Shown piece by piece: positions 30,790 to 42,075 of a stretch of DNA of 64,000 nucleotides. Location of the stretch: the NCBI GenBank assembly GCA_033032865.1, contig JAWHQI010000005.1, positions 7,092,001-7,156,000 on the forward strand, given 5' to 3'. The notes below the pieces were generated by a model. That model was given only the letters and a program-made list of their open reading frames with translations. It made no database searches and was not told the DNA's origin. This DNA is from Dactylorhiza incarnata (Eukaryota; Streptophyta; Magnoliopsida; Asparagales; Orchidaceae). The first letter of the stretch is position 1, and each line of letters starts with the position of its first letter. A program made the translations under genes and the position numbers.

Positions 30790-32236
30790 TGTTGGGTTTT
30801 CCTTAGGGGGTAGTCATATCAAATGTGCGCATCAGAATAAATAAGAATAACCCAAAAAGATTTATATAATGATCTTGCTAAAACCATAAGTCAAGAAATT
30901 GTTGCAATATATTAATTACCTGTATGGAATTGAGTCACAACTCAATCAGATGCCCCAAGAGAATTCTTCCAGGAATCAGAATCCTATTTCGAGTCCTCTT
31001 CCTTGTTCCTGTGACTCTAATGAGATCGACAAACTCACCTGAAGGAGTTAGCATAGAAATAGATCTGCACCTCTATAGAAGTCTACACAAGCGAAGAAGA
31101 ACCCTAGGTCCTTGTCGAACAAGAACTAGGTCGGAGAAGGAAAGCCCTCAACGTCTCTACGGATTGCTAGATCCAACAAGGAGAGGAGGCGATGGGTCTT
31201 CAGGAACAACGACAATAAATAGGAACTCTTCCAACTAGTATTCGACGAGATCTACAGGAATGATTCCTTGATCGATCTTCAGAAGTGGCGATGGGACGGA
31301 ATTGCCGATCTCCTTGGTTCATCGCTCTTAGTTCCTTTTCTATCGGGGCATAGATAAAACCTAAAGTATCGATCTTTTTTATACCCATGAGTACAAGACA
31401 GACAAAAGGCTTCTCTATCCACAGACCCAGTTAAAATAGAACATGAAGTTTTGTCGGGAACACTTCATTCGTCGAGACATCTTGACGAAATCTTCGAGAC
31501 AATCTTGATGAAATCGTCGAGATAGTCTCGACGAAATCATTGAGACATCTAGATGAAATCGTTGAGATATCTTGACGAATGCACCATTTGTCAAGACTGT
31601 CTCGACGAAAGGACTAGTGACAGTCTGTCGTCGAGACAGTCTCGATGAGATCATTAAGAAAGTCTCGACGAGATCGTCGAGACATATCAACAAATTTGCC
31701 GAGACATCTCGACGAAAGGAACATTCATCGAGACATTTCGACGAACTCATCGAGACATTCTCGACAAACTCGCCAAGACATTCTCAACGAACTCATCGAG
31801 ACATCTCGTTGAAATCGTCGAGACTTTCTCAATGAAATCTATGTTAGTCCATGTCGTTGAGACATTCTCGACGATATTGATCACGAGTCGATATTCACAA
31901 TATCGACTTGTGATCCTGACAACAGGCTTTATGTCATGAAGACATTCACAATATTGTTTTGAAGTCTTCTCGACGATATTCATAATATCGTCTTGTAGCC
32001 TTCTTCAACATGCTCCATACAATATTTCCAATATCTAGGAGTAGTCTTCCCGAACCAACTAAACTCAAAATAGTCTTAGGATTGGCCTTATCACTCATAT
32101 CCAATATGAGCAGGGCCAACACAATCCTTTCTCCAATTTCTCCAAACGCTCATATGTGCGATACTATATGCTCATATTGCGTTGGCAGTGAGACAAACTG
32201 CTTGATTACTTCCGGATCACCGTAGAAACTCCAACA
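30790..32236 (-). repeat. 5' LTR of element D
   Basis: This 1447-bp LTR runs, on the minus strand, from TGTTGGAGTTTC to AAACCCAACA. A minus-strand TATA box lies at about 31375-31383. The hairpin array at 31440-31990 is just upstream of it. Without a second copy its ends rest on the terminal TG/CA and the adjacent primer site. Confidence 0.82.
31440..31990. repeat. GTCGAGAC / GTCTCGAC hairpin array in D U3
   Basis: More than 15 copies of TCGTCGAGACA or TCTCGACGAAA are present, several forming GTCGAGAC-A-GTCTCGAC palindromes (for example about 31632-31648). The small open frames on both strands here are by-products of the repeat. Confidence 0.85.
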
Positions 32237-32252
32237 CTTTAGGCACACAGTC

Positions 32253-33184
32253 TGTAACACCCTGCCAGTACAGATAATATAACAGTAGGTCCGGCCGGGA
32301 CCCCACGGCATACTATGCATACTAGTTATGCATCATAAGGTGATAAACAGAAAACAGCTACAACTACACCACAATGAATAGAATGTAAGCGGAAGCATTT
32401 GATTAAAACTTCATTTAGAACTGTCCACTATCCCAGGAATGAAACAATAGAGTTATGACCTTAAGGCCTTACATTTAAAATAATGTCTCAAAACGCCAAA
32501 ACATACATCGGCACGCAGGCCGACAATTTAAGGAAAGCAAAAGTGGGGAGGTTGGCCTTCGAAGGCCAATCCAGCATAAGCTCCAGCAAGCTATTTCCCG
32601 CTTGGCTCACCTGCACCTGCAACAACGATCCACCAAAACGTGGAAAACAAGTAACCAGTCAGCTAAAGCTGACCAATATTATAACGACCCCACCCCTATA
32701 GACGGGGTGGCGGTACTCCTTCCCTGCAGGCAGACAGTATAAGCATAGATTGTCAAGGTGCGTTCAAGCACCACATGTATAAGCAATCAACACCAATGTT
32801 GGCATGCACGACCACACATTTCGTGCTCTCAAGGCACTCTCACAGTGTACTCACCGAGACACACCTAACAACTCCTTAAACAAACAGTTTGCATGAGCTT
32901 TGGCCGTCAGACTACCTTGTCTTACAGACCCTTCCCAACATCTTACCGTGCACTGAAGGGCTACCTCTTCACCGATCCGGTATGGGGGCGGGTTTGGATC
33001 AGCTTTGCCCGTGCTCAACTCGTCGACATCAATCGTCCGACGCAGGTAAGGCTTCACCTCGGCCCGAGCAACGAAAGGAGGCTTCACACCTCAACAAATA
33101 GCTCCCTGGGAGCTACCGCCGACGCTAGACCTAGCGCCGGGCGGTAGTGACAGATCATCAAATCTGCCCACAACTTTGGGTATT
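32253..33184 (-). repeat. 3' LTR of element C, part left of element B
   Basis: It starts TGTAACACCCTGCC and matches 45375 onward. It contains an inverted CTACCGCC...GGCGGTAG with a GCTAGACCTAGCGCC centre at 33113-33148. Element B is inserted at GTATT (33180-33184). Confidence 0.9.
33180..33184. repeat. Target-site duplication of element B, left copy (GTATT)
   Basis: GTATT precedes the LTR start TGATGAGTCCC and is repeated at 39628-39632 after the 3' LTR end GCCATCA. Confidence 0.93.
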
Positions 33185-34804
33185 TGATGAGTCCCAAATA
33201 TATACACATTTATGGACTCATCTGGGCCGATTTTCTAGTCTATGCACTACACTTTAGGCATGTTTTCGCTCATATTTGTTATTCTATGCTATGTGCACTT
33301 CTAGGCCCGTTTTGGTGTTTTTTCTTGTTTATCTTCATTATTAGTTTTCATGCATGGTTAAGTGTCACTTTCAGTGGTTTGATTAGTGTTGTATGCTAGA
33401 GCAGGAGTAGTGCAGGTGTTCCCGGTACAAATCTGTACAGGAACACTACGCACGATCACTGGTTCTATTGCGCACGACCACTGGTCGTGCGTCACTGATC
33501 GTGTGCACTTAACCCCTTAAAACTGAGTTCTGTCTTCCTTATCGCACGACCACTTACGATAGCGCGCACGACCACTGGTCGTGCGCCACTGGTCGTGCGA
33601 ACATGGTATTTTATAATTTTCTTTCCTTACAGGCTCCGCCCAGGCAGGCGCACGATCACAGGATGCTAGCTCGCATGACCACTGGTCGTGCGCCAATGAC
33701 CGTGCGCACTGTTTATTCCAGCGCCTATAAATACTCCTGCTCGCGAATTAGGTCGGGATCTAGCCATTTTCCGCCCAGCTTCTCCGTTTTCGCCCCTTCC
33801 GCAGGTTTTTCGCCCCATCCATCGCCGCCCACCATATGGAGGTGCTCCGGGCTTGTTCTTCACGCCTATCTTGAGCCAGAGCTTCCTCTCGGCCTCCTCC
33901 TTCATCCTAGCGCTCCAAGGGAAGACCTAGCCGCCATCACCATCAAGCAAGAGGAAGTTTGCAACCTCTACCGGATCGTGACACGAAGAAGACGGGCTCA
34001 TTAGAGAGTAGTGACAGCTCTCTCTACCCCGGACGTAGTTGCGGACCGAGCTTGGATGCGGATTGACAACCCGACGATTCCAACCGTGAATCTACAATGA
34101 GACTTCGGATTCGGTCGATTTCTTGCCTTATTCTTCTCTTATTGATGTGTATGTAGTTAGATCAATGTATTAAGATGAAGTTGCACTTAAAACTAGTCTG
34201 TATTTCTATATATTTCATGTCTATGTGAAATGTTTGTTGTTTGAGTTGCTTGAGGTGCGCCCCATTCCATCCTCCATCCCGCCGTCACGTTCGTCGCCGC
34301 ACTAGCAATTGCTAGTGGCGTGCTTGTCGAAGAGGTGCTTACGACCCTCACTCCGTTTGCCTACTCGTCCATCCGCCTAGCGAAGCATGGCATAGCGGCC
34401 CGTGTAATCCACTCGCCCTACGAAGCAGCGCGCTCAAGGCCTGCATAGTTCGATTCTGCTTGCCTACTCGTCCATCCGCCCTTGCGACGCAGCGCGCTCA
34501 AGGCCTGCCTAGTCTCCATCCCGCCAAGCGAAGCACTGCATAGAGGCATTGCATAGGAGTAGTCATAGCATTTTCTATTTATTTTCCACAATCCAAAACC
34601 CCCGTTTCCGCAATCCATCCGACCCAAAGGACTTCGATCTCAAGTCCTTCCTCGAACGTTAACTCCACCTTACTGTGTTCCTTGAGAGATTCGATACTTG
34701 TGGATTTACTTCCTCATATTATTACTTGACAACGACCGGTTCACTGCCGTTTCGTGCCGCAGTCTAGCTACCGCCTATAGCGGTGTGCGAGATTTGCGCC
34801 ATCA
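33185..34804 (+). repeat. 5' LTR of element B
   Basis: It begins TGATGAGTCCC and ends GCGCCATCA. The TATA box (TATAAATA) is at 33726-33733, and the hairpin array at 33450-33712 lies directly upstream. The downstream part has duplicated blocks (CTACTCGTCCATCCGCC and CAGCGCGCTCAAGGCCTGC, each twice, at 34360-34520). Confidence 0.93.
33450..33712. repeat. GCACGACCA-C-TGGTCGTGC palindrome array in B U3
   Basis: About eight copies, full or partial, of an odd-length palindrome whose 9-bp arms flank a single central base. Clear copies begin near 33472, 33563 and 33674, with degenerate ones (CACTGATCGTGTGC, CAATGACCGTGCGC) between. The last copy ends about 15 bp before the TATA box. The 3' LTR carries the same array at about 38273-38530. 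Confidence 0.9.
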
Positions 34805-34810
34805 AGTTTT

Positions 34811-34828
34811 TGGCGCCGTTGCCGGGGA
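34811..34828 (+). other. Primer-binding site of element B (tRNA-Asp type)
   Basis: TGGCGCCGTTGCCGGGGA lies six bases after the LTR. The same site is at 52419-52438 in element G. Confidence 0.88.
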
Positions 34829-35018
34829 ACACAGTCGTGTGAGTTTTCTGGAGAGGGAGAACCTGAGAAAGAAGCCCTTCCATTTGTAAATTACATTTCT
34901 TTGTTTTATTTCTTTTTATTCCATTTTCCTGTTTTAATTAGGTTGCTTTAGTAATTTTTGTTAGGTGTAGTATTTTGCACAATAGCATTTTTATTTTGAA
35001 TCGTATTATCTTCACACT

Positions 35019-36257
35019 ATGTGGGCACATCTTAATTTCCGTTGCCGTTGGTGTGTAGCTACCTCCCACTCTAGTGATGAATGCCCTACGGAGAATAGTA
35101 GGCATAATTCTTATAGCCCAGCATATGGAGCACCGACTTCGTCTGATACTCCATATGGTGCGCGTAAGTCTTATGGCTACTCTGCTGAGCCTTTACCGTC
35201 ATACTTCTTTTCGGCTTCAACCCCCGCTGTGCCAAAGAAGCCCGCAAGGCATTGCCGGTTTTGTCGGAGCACTGATCATGTCTTGAAGGACTGTGCCGAG
35301 TATCTTCGCCAATTGGATGAGGATGACGAGCCGGATATCCGGATCGTCCCAACTCCTAACTCTGGCGGCACACCTTCAACATCCGGTTATGTGTCTTTGT
35401 AACCTTCACATCTTGAAGGGAATGGCATGGATACGGTCACCGGATGTGCGGCTGATCTATGCACCTACATTGTTGAGCCATTTCTCCATGTGCATCCACC
35501 ACCCCTAGTGGATTCGATTCTTTGTGAGGAATCAGTGCTTGACATTTATCCAAGCACTATTCCTCCCCCTGTTGTGCATACTACTTTCGTCTCTGACGAC
35601 ATTGTTGAGGATGTGTCGCGGGATGACGCTGGCGATTTATGTGTTCTGCCTGCTCCTATGGAGGAGGACAACCTTCTAGGTGAAGAGGAGCTTTCCTCAA
35701 CACCGGTGGAGAAAGTCCAAATCTTGGGCATGGCCACTGTCGATCCCGCTGAACCTTGCGGCATTGATGACAATGCCAACATTATTTTACTTCCCCAACC
35801 TGATGGGAGTGAGACCGGGATCACTCCCCCGATTTCTGATTATTTTTGTCCTTCTTCTCTTTTATTTCTTGACCCCCCTTCTTCACCCGAGCCTGTGCAG
35901 GTTGAATCTTCACAGGTACTTCAGGAGGACTTGGAGCTTTGTGCTCAAGTCAATGATGAGTGTGTCCTTTTATGCGAGGAGGTTGATTCCTCCTCCATTA
36001 AGGAAGCCTCATTCGTTGCCTTCTCCTCCTGCGGACCTGCTGTGGACGATACCTTGCTGAGCAAGGATAGTTTTGGTAAGATGAGTGAGGACCAGGCCTC
36101 CTCCTCTTCTTACTTTCTTTTCCCTCTACCTGTGAGGAGCAGGTATTTATATTCGGGTAGAGGCGTGACTGTTCTTTCTCCGTATAGGTACCCGCTACAG
36201 ACACGGATATTGGGCCAGTTACCTGTCCACTTCTCCTTCCATACTCCCATTAGCTAG
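35019..36257 (+). CDS. Single-frame ORF of element B: two zinc knuckles, one stop, acidic domain
   Basis: ATG 35019 opens a frame with one TAA (35400-35402), then continues in the same register to a stop at 36257, about 412 codons. The first part (127 residues) has two CX2CX4HX4C knuckles, CRWCVATSHSSDEC near residue 9 and CRFCRSTDHVLKDC near residue 80, so it is probably an RNA-binding, nucleocapsid-like protein. The second part (276 residues from its own ATG at 35427) is strongly acidic, rich in Pro, Ser and Val, with a more basic C-terminus (RSRYLYSGRG). No capsid, protease or RT motif is visible. The single stop may be a recent mutation (CAA or GAA to TAA) or a read-through site. The function is unknown. 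Confidence 0.6.
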
Positions 36258-38005
36258 ATATTATAAAGTTTTGAATAAGTCGTGCTGGGATGACAATAAC
36301 CCTAGTAGTTATCTTAATTTTTCCTGCATTTTTATTTCTTTTCTAATTTTATTTAGTTAATTGCACTTTATTTCAGTTTTCTATTTTCGTTTGTTTTTGC
36401 GGAGCTGACCCCTGCAGGTATCCTTCTTCTGGATGGCGGATGTTGTAGCTTCATTTTAGCTTACACGCCAATCTTCTGGTATGCTCATTTCTGAGCATTG
36501 GGTACTCTCTTCCCCTAGCTCTTTCCTGAATTTCATAGATATATATTGTGTGTGTATTGTCGAGTTTAAGTCTGGGAGAGAGTAGTTTTGTTTACCCGCT
36601 CACGTGCACTATTGCACTGCATACTAGAAGATTTCATTTAAAATGTATTGTTCATCTTCATTTCACACCACAACACCCACTTGAGCGCGTACCCATCTGT
36701 TTGCCAGCTCTGTTGTGAATTTAATTCTCCTGCTTATTTGGGAAAGTCTAGGTGATGGCTTAGGACTATGTAGCAGAGTAAAATGTTGACCCAAGTAGTG
36801 CTCCTAGTCGAGTGCTCGGTTGCATAGGAATTTGTGTAGATTAGACCTCTTTTCATACTTATGGTTTTATATTTTTTTTCTATTAGTGTAAATGTTGTTT
36901 ACTCTACTCAAATGGTGAATCCGGTGGAATCAAACGGTAGCGTAGGGATGTGTGTAAACGATCGATAGACTCGTATTGCTTGAGTCGGGAGAAAGGAGAA
37001 TCTTTCTCGGTGGCTAGAACTTGCCCCAAGCGATTCTTGAAGCATTGGCATAGGATAGTTCTAGTGCGTGAGAATGACGTAGGCCATTATTTTGGCCCGG
37101 TTGAGCTTTTTATTTCATGCCTATCATCTACCCTTGCTAGCCCCTTTGTGCCTACCCCTTCCTCTTGATTCAACTCCACTTTTATCGCACCAAAAGCTTA
37201 AAAGCCTAACCTAGTCGCACACCCAAATCTGAGCTTTAAATTATAGTTATGTTTACATTTTGGGGGGTGTTGATGTGGTAATTTTTATAGTGGAAGTTGT
37301 GGGTGTATTCATTGATATTTTTGCTGAAAAAAGAAAAGAAAGAAAAAGAAGAATGAAGTAGAGAAAGAAAAGAAAAAAAAGGGGGATTGCTATAAAAAAA
37401 AGTTGAAATGAAAATTTTGAAATTTTGGTATTGGGAGCGGGCGGTGCACACACCTATGTGCAAAAGTCCAAGTCTGGGGGTGTGGTGCATTTGTTTATTA
37501 TCGTCGTGCGGGTAGCTCTTTCTTATGCTCATGTTGGGTTAGGTGTGCTTAGCCTCCATGTTTATCTTTGTTTACCTCACCGTAACCCAAGCCCCATCTC
37601 TAACCTAAAGTCCTACCGACTCACGCTATGAACCAATCTAGTATCATGGAGAGAATGTGACCGGGCAAGCTTATGGTCACTGACACTGATGGATTTCAGT
37701 GGAGTTTATCCCGCATCCCGATCTTGAGCAATGCTCATCTCAGCGCTTAGTTTAGTTTCTCCGTATGCATGACCGGACGATTCACCGTAGCTCACCATTT
37801 TGAGTAGTTGTAATATGCTTTTACTCTTTTAGAAATATATAAACTGTTTATATAATCAGAAATTTTCTCTACTATTTTTCTTATGCACGTGAGCATGCGA
37901 CTTCGCATGGTACTCTGTATTGTAATTTTAAGCCATCTACTTTTCTTTCCCCGTTCGCTTAGAATTTGTTTGCTCGGGACGCGCAAACAGGTAAGTCTGG
38001 GGGTA
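36258..38005 (+). other. Non-coding 3' internal region of element B
   Basis: 1.75 kb without a convincing frame. It contains a purine tract of about 65 bp, mostly A with G (about 37324-37388), and three AAGTCTGGG-type stretches (36569-36580, 37467-37478 and 37992-38004). The last, followed by TGATGAG, is the functional polypurine tract. The others may be internal duplicates. Confidence 0.65.
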
Positions 38006-39627
38006 TGATGAGTCCCAAATATATACACATTTATGGACTCATCTGGGCCGATTTTCTAGTCTATGCACTACACTTTAGGCATGTTTTCGCTCATATTTGT
38101 TATTCCATGCTATGTGCACTTCTAGGCCCGTTTTGGTGTTTTTTCTTGTTTATCTTCATTAATAGTTTTCATGCATGGTTAAGTGTCACTTTCAGTGGTT
38201 TGATTAGTGTTGTATGCTGGAGCAGTAGTCGTGCAGGTGTTCCCGGTACAAATCTGTACAGGAACACTACGCACGATCAGTGGTTCTATTGCGCACGACC
38301 ACTGGTCGTGCGTCACTGATCGTGTGCACTTAACCCCTGAAAACTGAGTTCTGTCTTCCTTATCGCACGACCACTTACGATAGCGCGCACGACCACTGGT
38401 CGTGCGCCACTGGTCGTGCGAACATTATATTTTATAATTTTCTTTCCTTACAGGCTCCGCCCAGGCAGGCGCACGATCATAGGATGCTAGTTCGCACGAC
38501 CACTGGTCGTGCGCCAATGACTGTGCGCACTGTTTATTCCAGCGCCTATAAATACTCCTGCTCGCGAATTAGGTCGGGATCTAGCCGTTTTTTCCGCCCA
38601 GCTTCGCCGTTTTCGCCCCTTCCGCAGGTTTTTCGCCCCATCCATCGCCGGCCACCATATGGAGGTGCTCCGGGCTTGTTCTTCACGCCTATCTTGAGCC
38701 AGAGCTTCCTCTCGGCCTCCTCCTTCATCCTAGCGCTCCAAGGGAAGACCTAGCCGCCATCACCATCAAGCAAGAGGAAGTTTGCAACCTCTACCGGATC
38801 GTGACACGAAGAAGACGGGCTCATTGGAGAGTAGTGACAGCTCTCTCTACCCCGGACGTAGTTGCGGACCGAGCTTGGACGCGGATTGACAACCCGGCGA
38901 TTCCAACCGTGAATCTACAACGAGACTTCGGATTCGGTCGATTTCTTGCCTTATTCTTCTCTTATTGATGTGTATGTAGTTAAATCTATGTATTAAGATG
39001 AAGTTGCACTTAAAACTAGTCTGTATTTCTATATATTTCATGTCAATGTGAAATGTTTGTTGTTTGAGATGCTTGAGGTGCGCCCAATTCCATCCTCCAT
39101 CCCGCCGTCACGTTCGTCGCCGCACTAGCAATTGCTAGTGGCGTGCTTGTCGAAGAGGTGCTTACGACCCTCACTCCGTTTGCCTACTCGTCCATCCGCC
39201 TAGCGAAGCGTGGCATAGCGGCCCGTGTAATCCACACGCCCTACGAAGCAGCGCGCTCAAGGCCTGCATAGTTCGATTCCGCTTGCCTACTCGTCCATCC
39301 GCCCTTGCGACGCAGCGCGCTCATGGCCTGCCTAGTCTCCATCCCGCCAAGCGAAGCACTGCATAGCGACATTGCATAGGAGTAGTCATAGCATTTTCTC
39401 TTTATTTTCCACAATCCAAAACCCCCGTTTCCGCAATCCATCCGACCCAAAGGACTTCGATCTCAAGTCCTTCCTCGAACGTTAACTCCACCTTACTGTG
39501 TTCCTTGAGAGATTCGATACTTGGGGATTTACTTCCTCATATTATTACTTGACAACGACCGGTTCACTGCCGTTTCGTGCCGCAGTCTAGCTACCGCCTA
39601 TAGCGGTGTGCGAGATTTGCGCCATCA
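38006..39627 (+). repeat. 3' LTR of element B
   Basis: It matches the 5' LTR with few differences. The TATA box is at 38547-38554 and the palindrome array at about 38273-38530. It is followed by GTATT at 39628-39632. Confidence 0.93.
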
Positions 39628-39632
39628 GTATT

Positions 39633-40436
39633 TCTTGGAGGTTAACTCCATGACTCCCTGCAGTACCCTACAGTACAGAGAACCAGAAAATAGCGCGCAC
39701 AAGATCACAGAGTCTTCTCTGGCACAATCGATAATATAGCTATCACCAATCCAGACCAACCTGTCCGGATGGGTTTCACACATAATGCCTATGTCCATAC
39801 TACGATTCCGGATGCTAAATGCAAGTAACCAAAGGGGATCGAAATGATCAACCCGCTAGAAAACTTCCCTTTCTCCACCAATCGGTGGGGGGTTTTCCAT
39901 GCAATCATGCCAATAAAAGGAGGACTTCACTTGTCCAAGTAGAAGATCGTTACCCTTGTCGCTTTCTTCGACATCACGAGAATCCAAGATTCTAGTCGGA
40001 TGGAAAGGACTGCACCGGGCTGCTCTCCGTGGATCTATAAATGGCTCGCGATTCAGATCTTCGGAGCTCCGTCAATGGCGGAAGATGCCTTCTTCTTCCT
40101 CCTTGGCTTTCCTCTTTCTCAAGCTTGAAGAAAGATAAGACTTAGAATAATAATGATAAACCCTCCTCTGGTCAAGGCCTAAGGATTCCCATAATAAATC
40201 CCAACCATCGGATCTAAAACCCTTTGGATTTGACGGCCACGATCTAAAACCACGGATCTGTAACGCAGCCTACCACCGACGTTAGCACTAGCGCCAGCGC
40301 TAGCTCTCAACGGTTGCCTCACAGTCTCGACGGTTGCATCATGGTCTCGAGTGTTGGACCTAATGCCGGTGCTAACGCTAGCGCCAGCGCTAGCTCCCAG
40401 TAGCAGATTTCTCTGTTAGGGTTTTGGGGTGTTACA
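39633..40436 (-). repeat. 3' LTR of element C, part right of element B
   Basis: It matches 46306-47098 of the other LTR. Two GCTAGCGCCAGCGCTAGC-type palindrome clusters lie at 40266-40305 and 40352-40405, near the U3 end. It ends GGTGTTACA at 40436. Confidence 0.9.
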
Positions 40437-40453
40437 ACTCCACCCCCCTTAAC
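40437..40453 (-). other. Polypurine tract of element C
   Basis: The minus strand reads TTAAGGGGGGTGGAGT just before the LTR start TGTAACACC. Confidence 0.85.
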
Positions 40454-40470
40454 AGAATTTCAGCCCGAAA

Positions 40471-42075
40471 TTACGAAAACAGCAATGTACAAAAAATATA
40501 ATTTATACCTGAAAGGAAAAGCTCGGGGTAGTCCGTAAGCATGGTTTTCTCTCTTTCCCAAGAGAGTTCCTCGTTTTTGCAGTTGTCCCAACGGACCTTT
40601 ACCATTCGGATGGCTTTGTTCCGCAATTGTTTTACCTCGGTATCTTCGATGCGTTTGGGCTTGACTTTCGTTTCTAGCCCAGCATCAATTGACACCTCAT
40701 CAACCGCAATAATAAGCATAGGCTTCTTCACATCCTTTCTCAACACGGAGATGTGGAATAGGTCATGCAGCCTGCTTAACTCCTCAGATAGAGCAAGCCG
40801 ATAGGCAGCTTCACCAATGCATTCTAGAATCTCAAACGGTCCTACGTACCTTGGACTCAACTTTTTCAAGCGTCGGATCCTTGATACTCCCTTGAACGGT
40901 TTGATCTTCAGGTACACCCAATCACCAACGGCAAACTCGATGTTCCGGTGACGCGCGTTGTAGTACTTTGCGTACCTATCTTGGGCAATGAGTAACCGCT
41001 CTCGTATTGCCCAAATTGATGTATTCGCCTCATCCACATCCTTGCGCTTCAACAACTTCGTGTTGCCCGTTTCAGCCCAAGCCAACGACGTACGAAATTT
41101 TCTACCATAAAGGGCTTCGAACGGAGCCATTTTTATACTTGATTGGTAGCTGTTGTTGTAAGCAAACTCAATCATATATAGATGATCCTCCCATCTCTTT
41201 CTGAAATCTAGAGCGCACATCCGGAGCATGTCTTCCATCGTCCTATTGGTCCTCTCGGTCTGTCCATCCGTTTGCGGGTGGAAGGCCGTGCTAAATTTCA
41301 GCTTAGTACCCAATAGTTGGTGGATCAGTTTCCAATCATTAGATGTGAATCGCCCATCACGATCGCTCACGATGCTATGGGGAACTCTGTGCAATCGTAC
41401 GATACTATCAACGTATAACTTTGCGAGCTTTTCAACAGGATCATCTTTCCAATTCGGGATAAAGTGCGATACCTTTGTTAAATGATCTACGATCACCCAG
41501 ATGGCGTCATTTCCATGCTGCGATCTCGGCAACCCGTGCACGAAATCCATCAAAATGTCGTCGAACTTCCACTATGGAATCGACAAAGACTTCAGAAACC
41601 CACCAGGCCTTTGACATTCAGCCTTCACTAACGCGCATGTATGGCACTTTGCCACGTAGAAAGCAATGTCTTTCTTCAATCCTGTCCACCAGAAGAGTTT
41701 CTTCATGTCCATATACATCTTCGTGCTCCCCGGGTGAATCGAGTACTTGGTAAAGTGAGCCTCGTACATCAATTCCTCCCGTAAATTTTCCACTTTTGGG
41801 ATGCACAATCTCGCATCTTTCCATAAAAGACCATCGTCGAAAGAGAATTCAGCGCTAGACCCATCCAAAGTCTCTGCCTTGTAACATTTCATGCTTTCAT
41901 CTAGCTCCAAAGCTTGGCGAACTCGGTCGGCAAGGTCGTATTGAACCTCCGTCCAGTTCAAGCATGCAGTAGAAGATGCTCTCTTATCGACACAAGTGAT
42001 CCAGAGACTCTAGATCACGGATTATATGCTCATCATGCATCAAAATCCAGCTTGCTTATACAGGAGCCCGCCGAC
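40471..42075 (-). pseudogene. Integrase with chromodomain of element C
   Basis: The frames 41961-41572 and 41553-40471 are in one register, split by a TAG at 41572-41574 where Gln would fit (SIP-stop-WKFDD). The N-terminal zinc-binding region includes CHTCALVKAECQ. The catalytic core has [24 protein letters not shown] and [20 protein letters not shown], so the D, D and E residues are present. The GPY/F region ([22 protein letters not shown]) follows, then a C-terminal chromodomain-like segment ([24 protein letters not shown]). Chromodomains in chromovirus integrases direct insertion to particular chromatin. The protein is complete in outline apart from the stop. Confidence 0.85.

Larger units (their letters stand above)
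28831..32236 (-). mobile_element. Element D: truncated Copia retrotransposon (5' LTR to protease)
   Basis: On the minus strand it has a 5' LTR (32236-30790), a primer-binding site, a leader, gag with CCHC, and the start of the protease. It then stops near 28831, next to the end of the K LTR. Integrase, RT, RNase H and the 3' LTR are absent and do not resume on the far side of K. Confidence 0.8.
33185..39627 (+). mobile_element. Element B: non-autonomous Gypsy-type LTR element with Asp primer site
   Basis: LTRs of 1620 bp (33185-34804) and 1622 bp (38006-39627) are nearly identical, with a perfect GTATT duplication. The 3.2-kb internal region has an Asp-type primer-binding site and one nearly open frame with two zinc knuckles and an acidic tail, but no pol. 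The termini TGATGAG...CATCA and the primer site resemble those of element G (Athila-type), which could supply enzymes; this link is inference. Confidence 0.92.

Noticed and set aside
31415..31983. Open frames on both strands in the D LTR
   Set aside because: They follow the TCGTCGAGACA repeat and have no independent support; the region is upstream of a TATA box in U3.
33603..34004. A plus-strand 133-codon frame, with a partly matching frame at 38484-38753, as a host or element gene
   Set aside because: It lies inside the B LTR across its TATA box, is not kept open to the same length in the 3' LTR, and shows no known motif.
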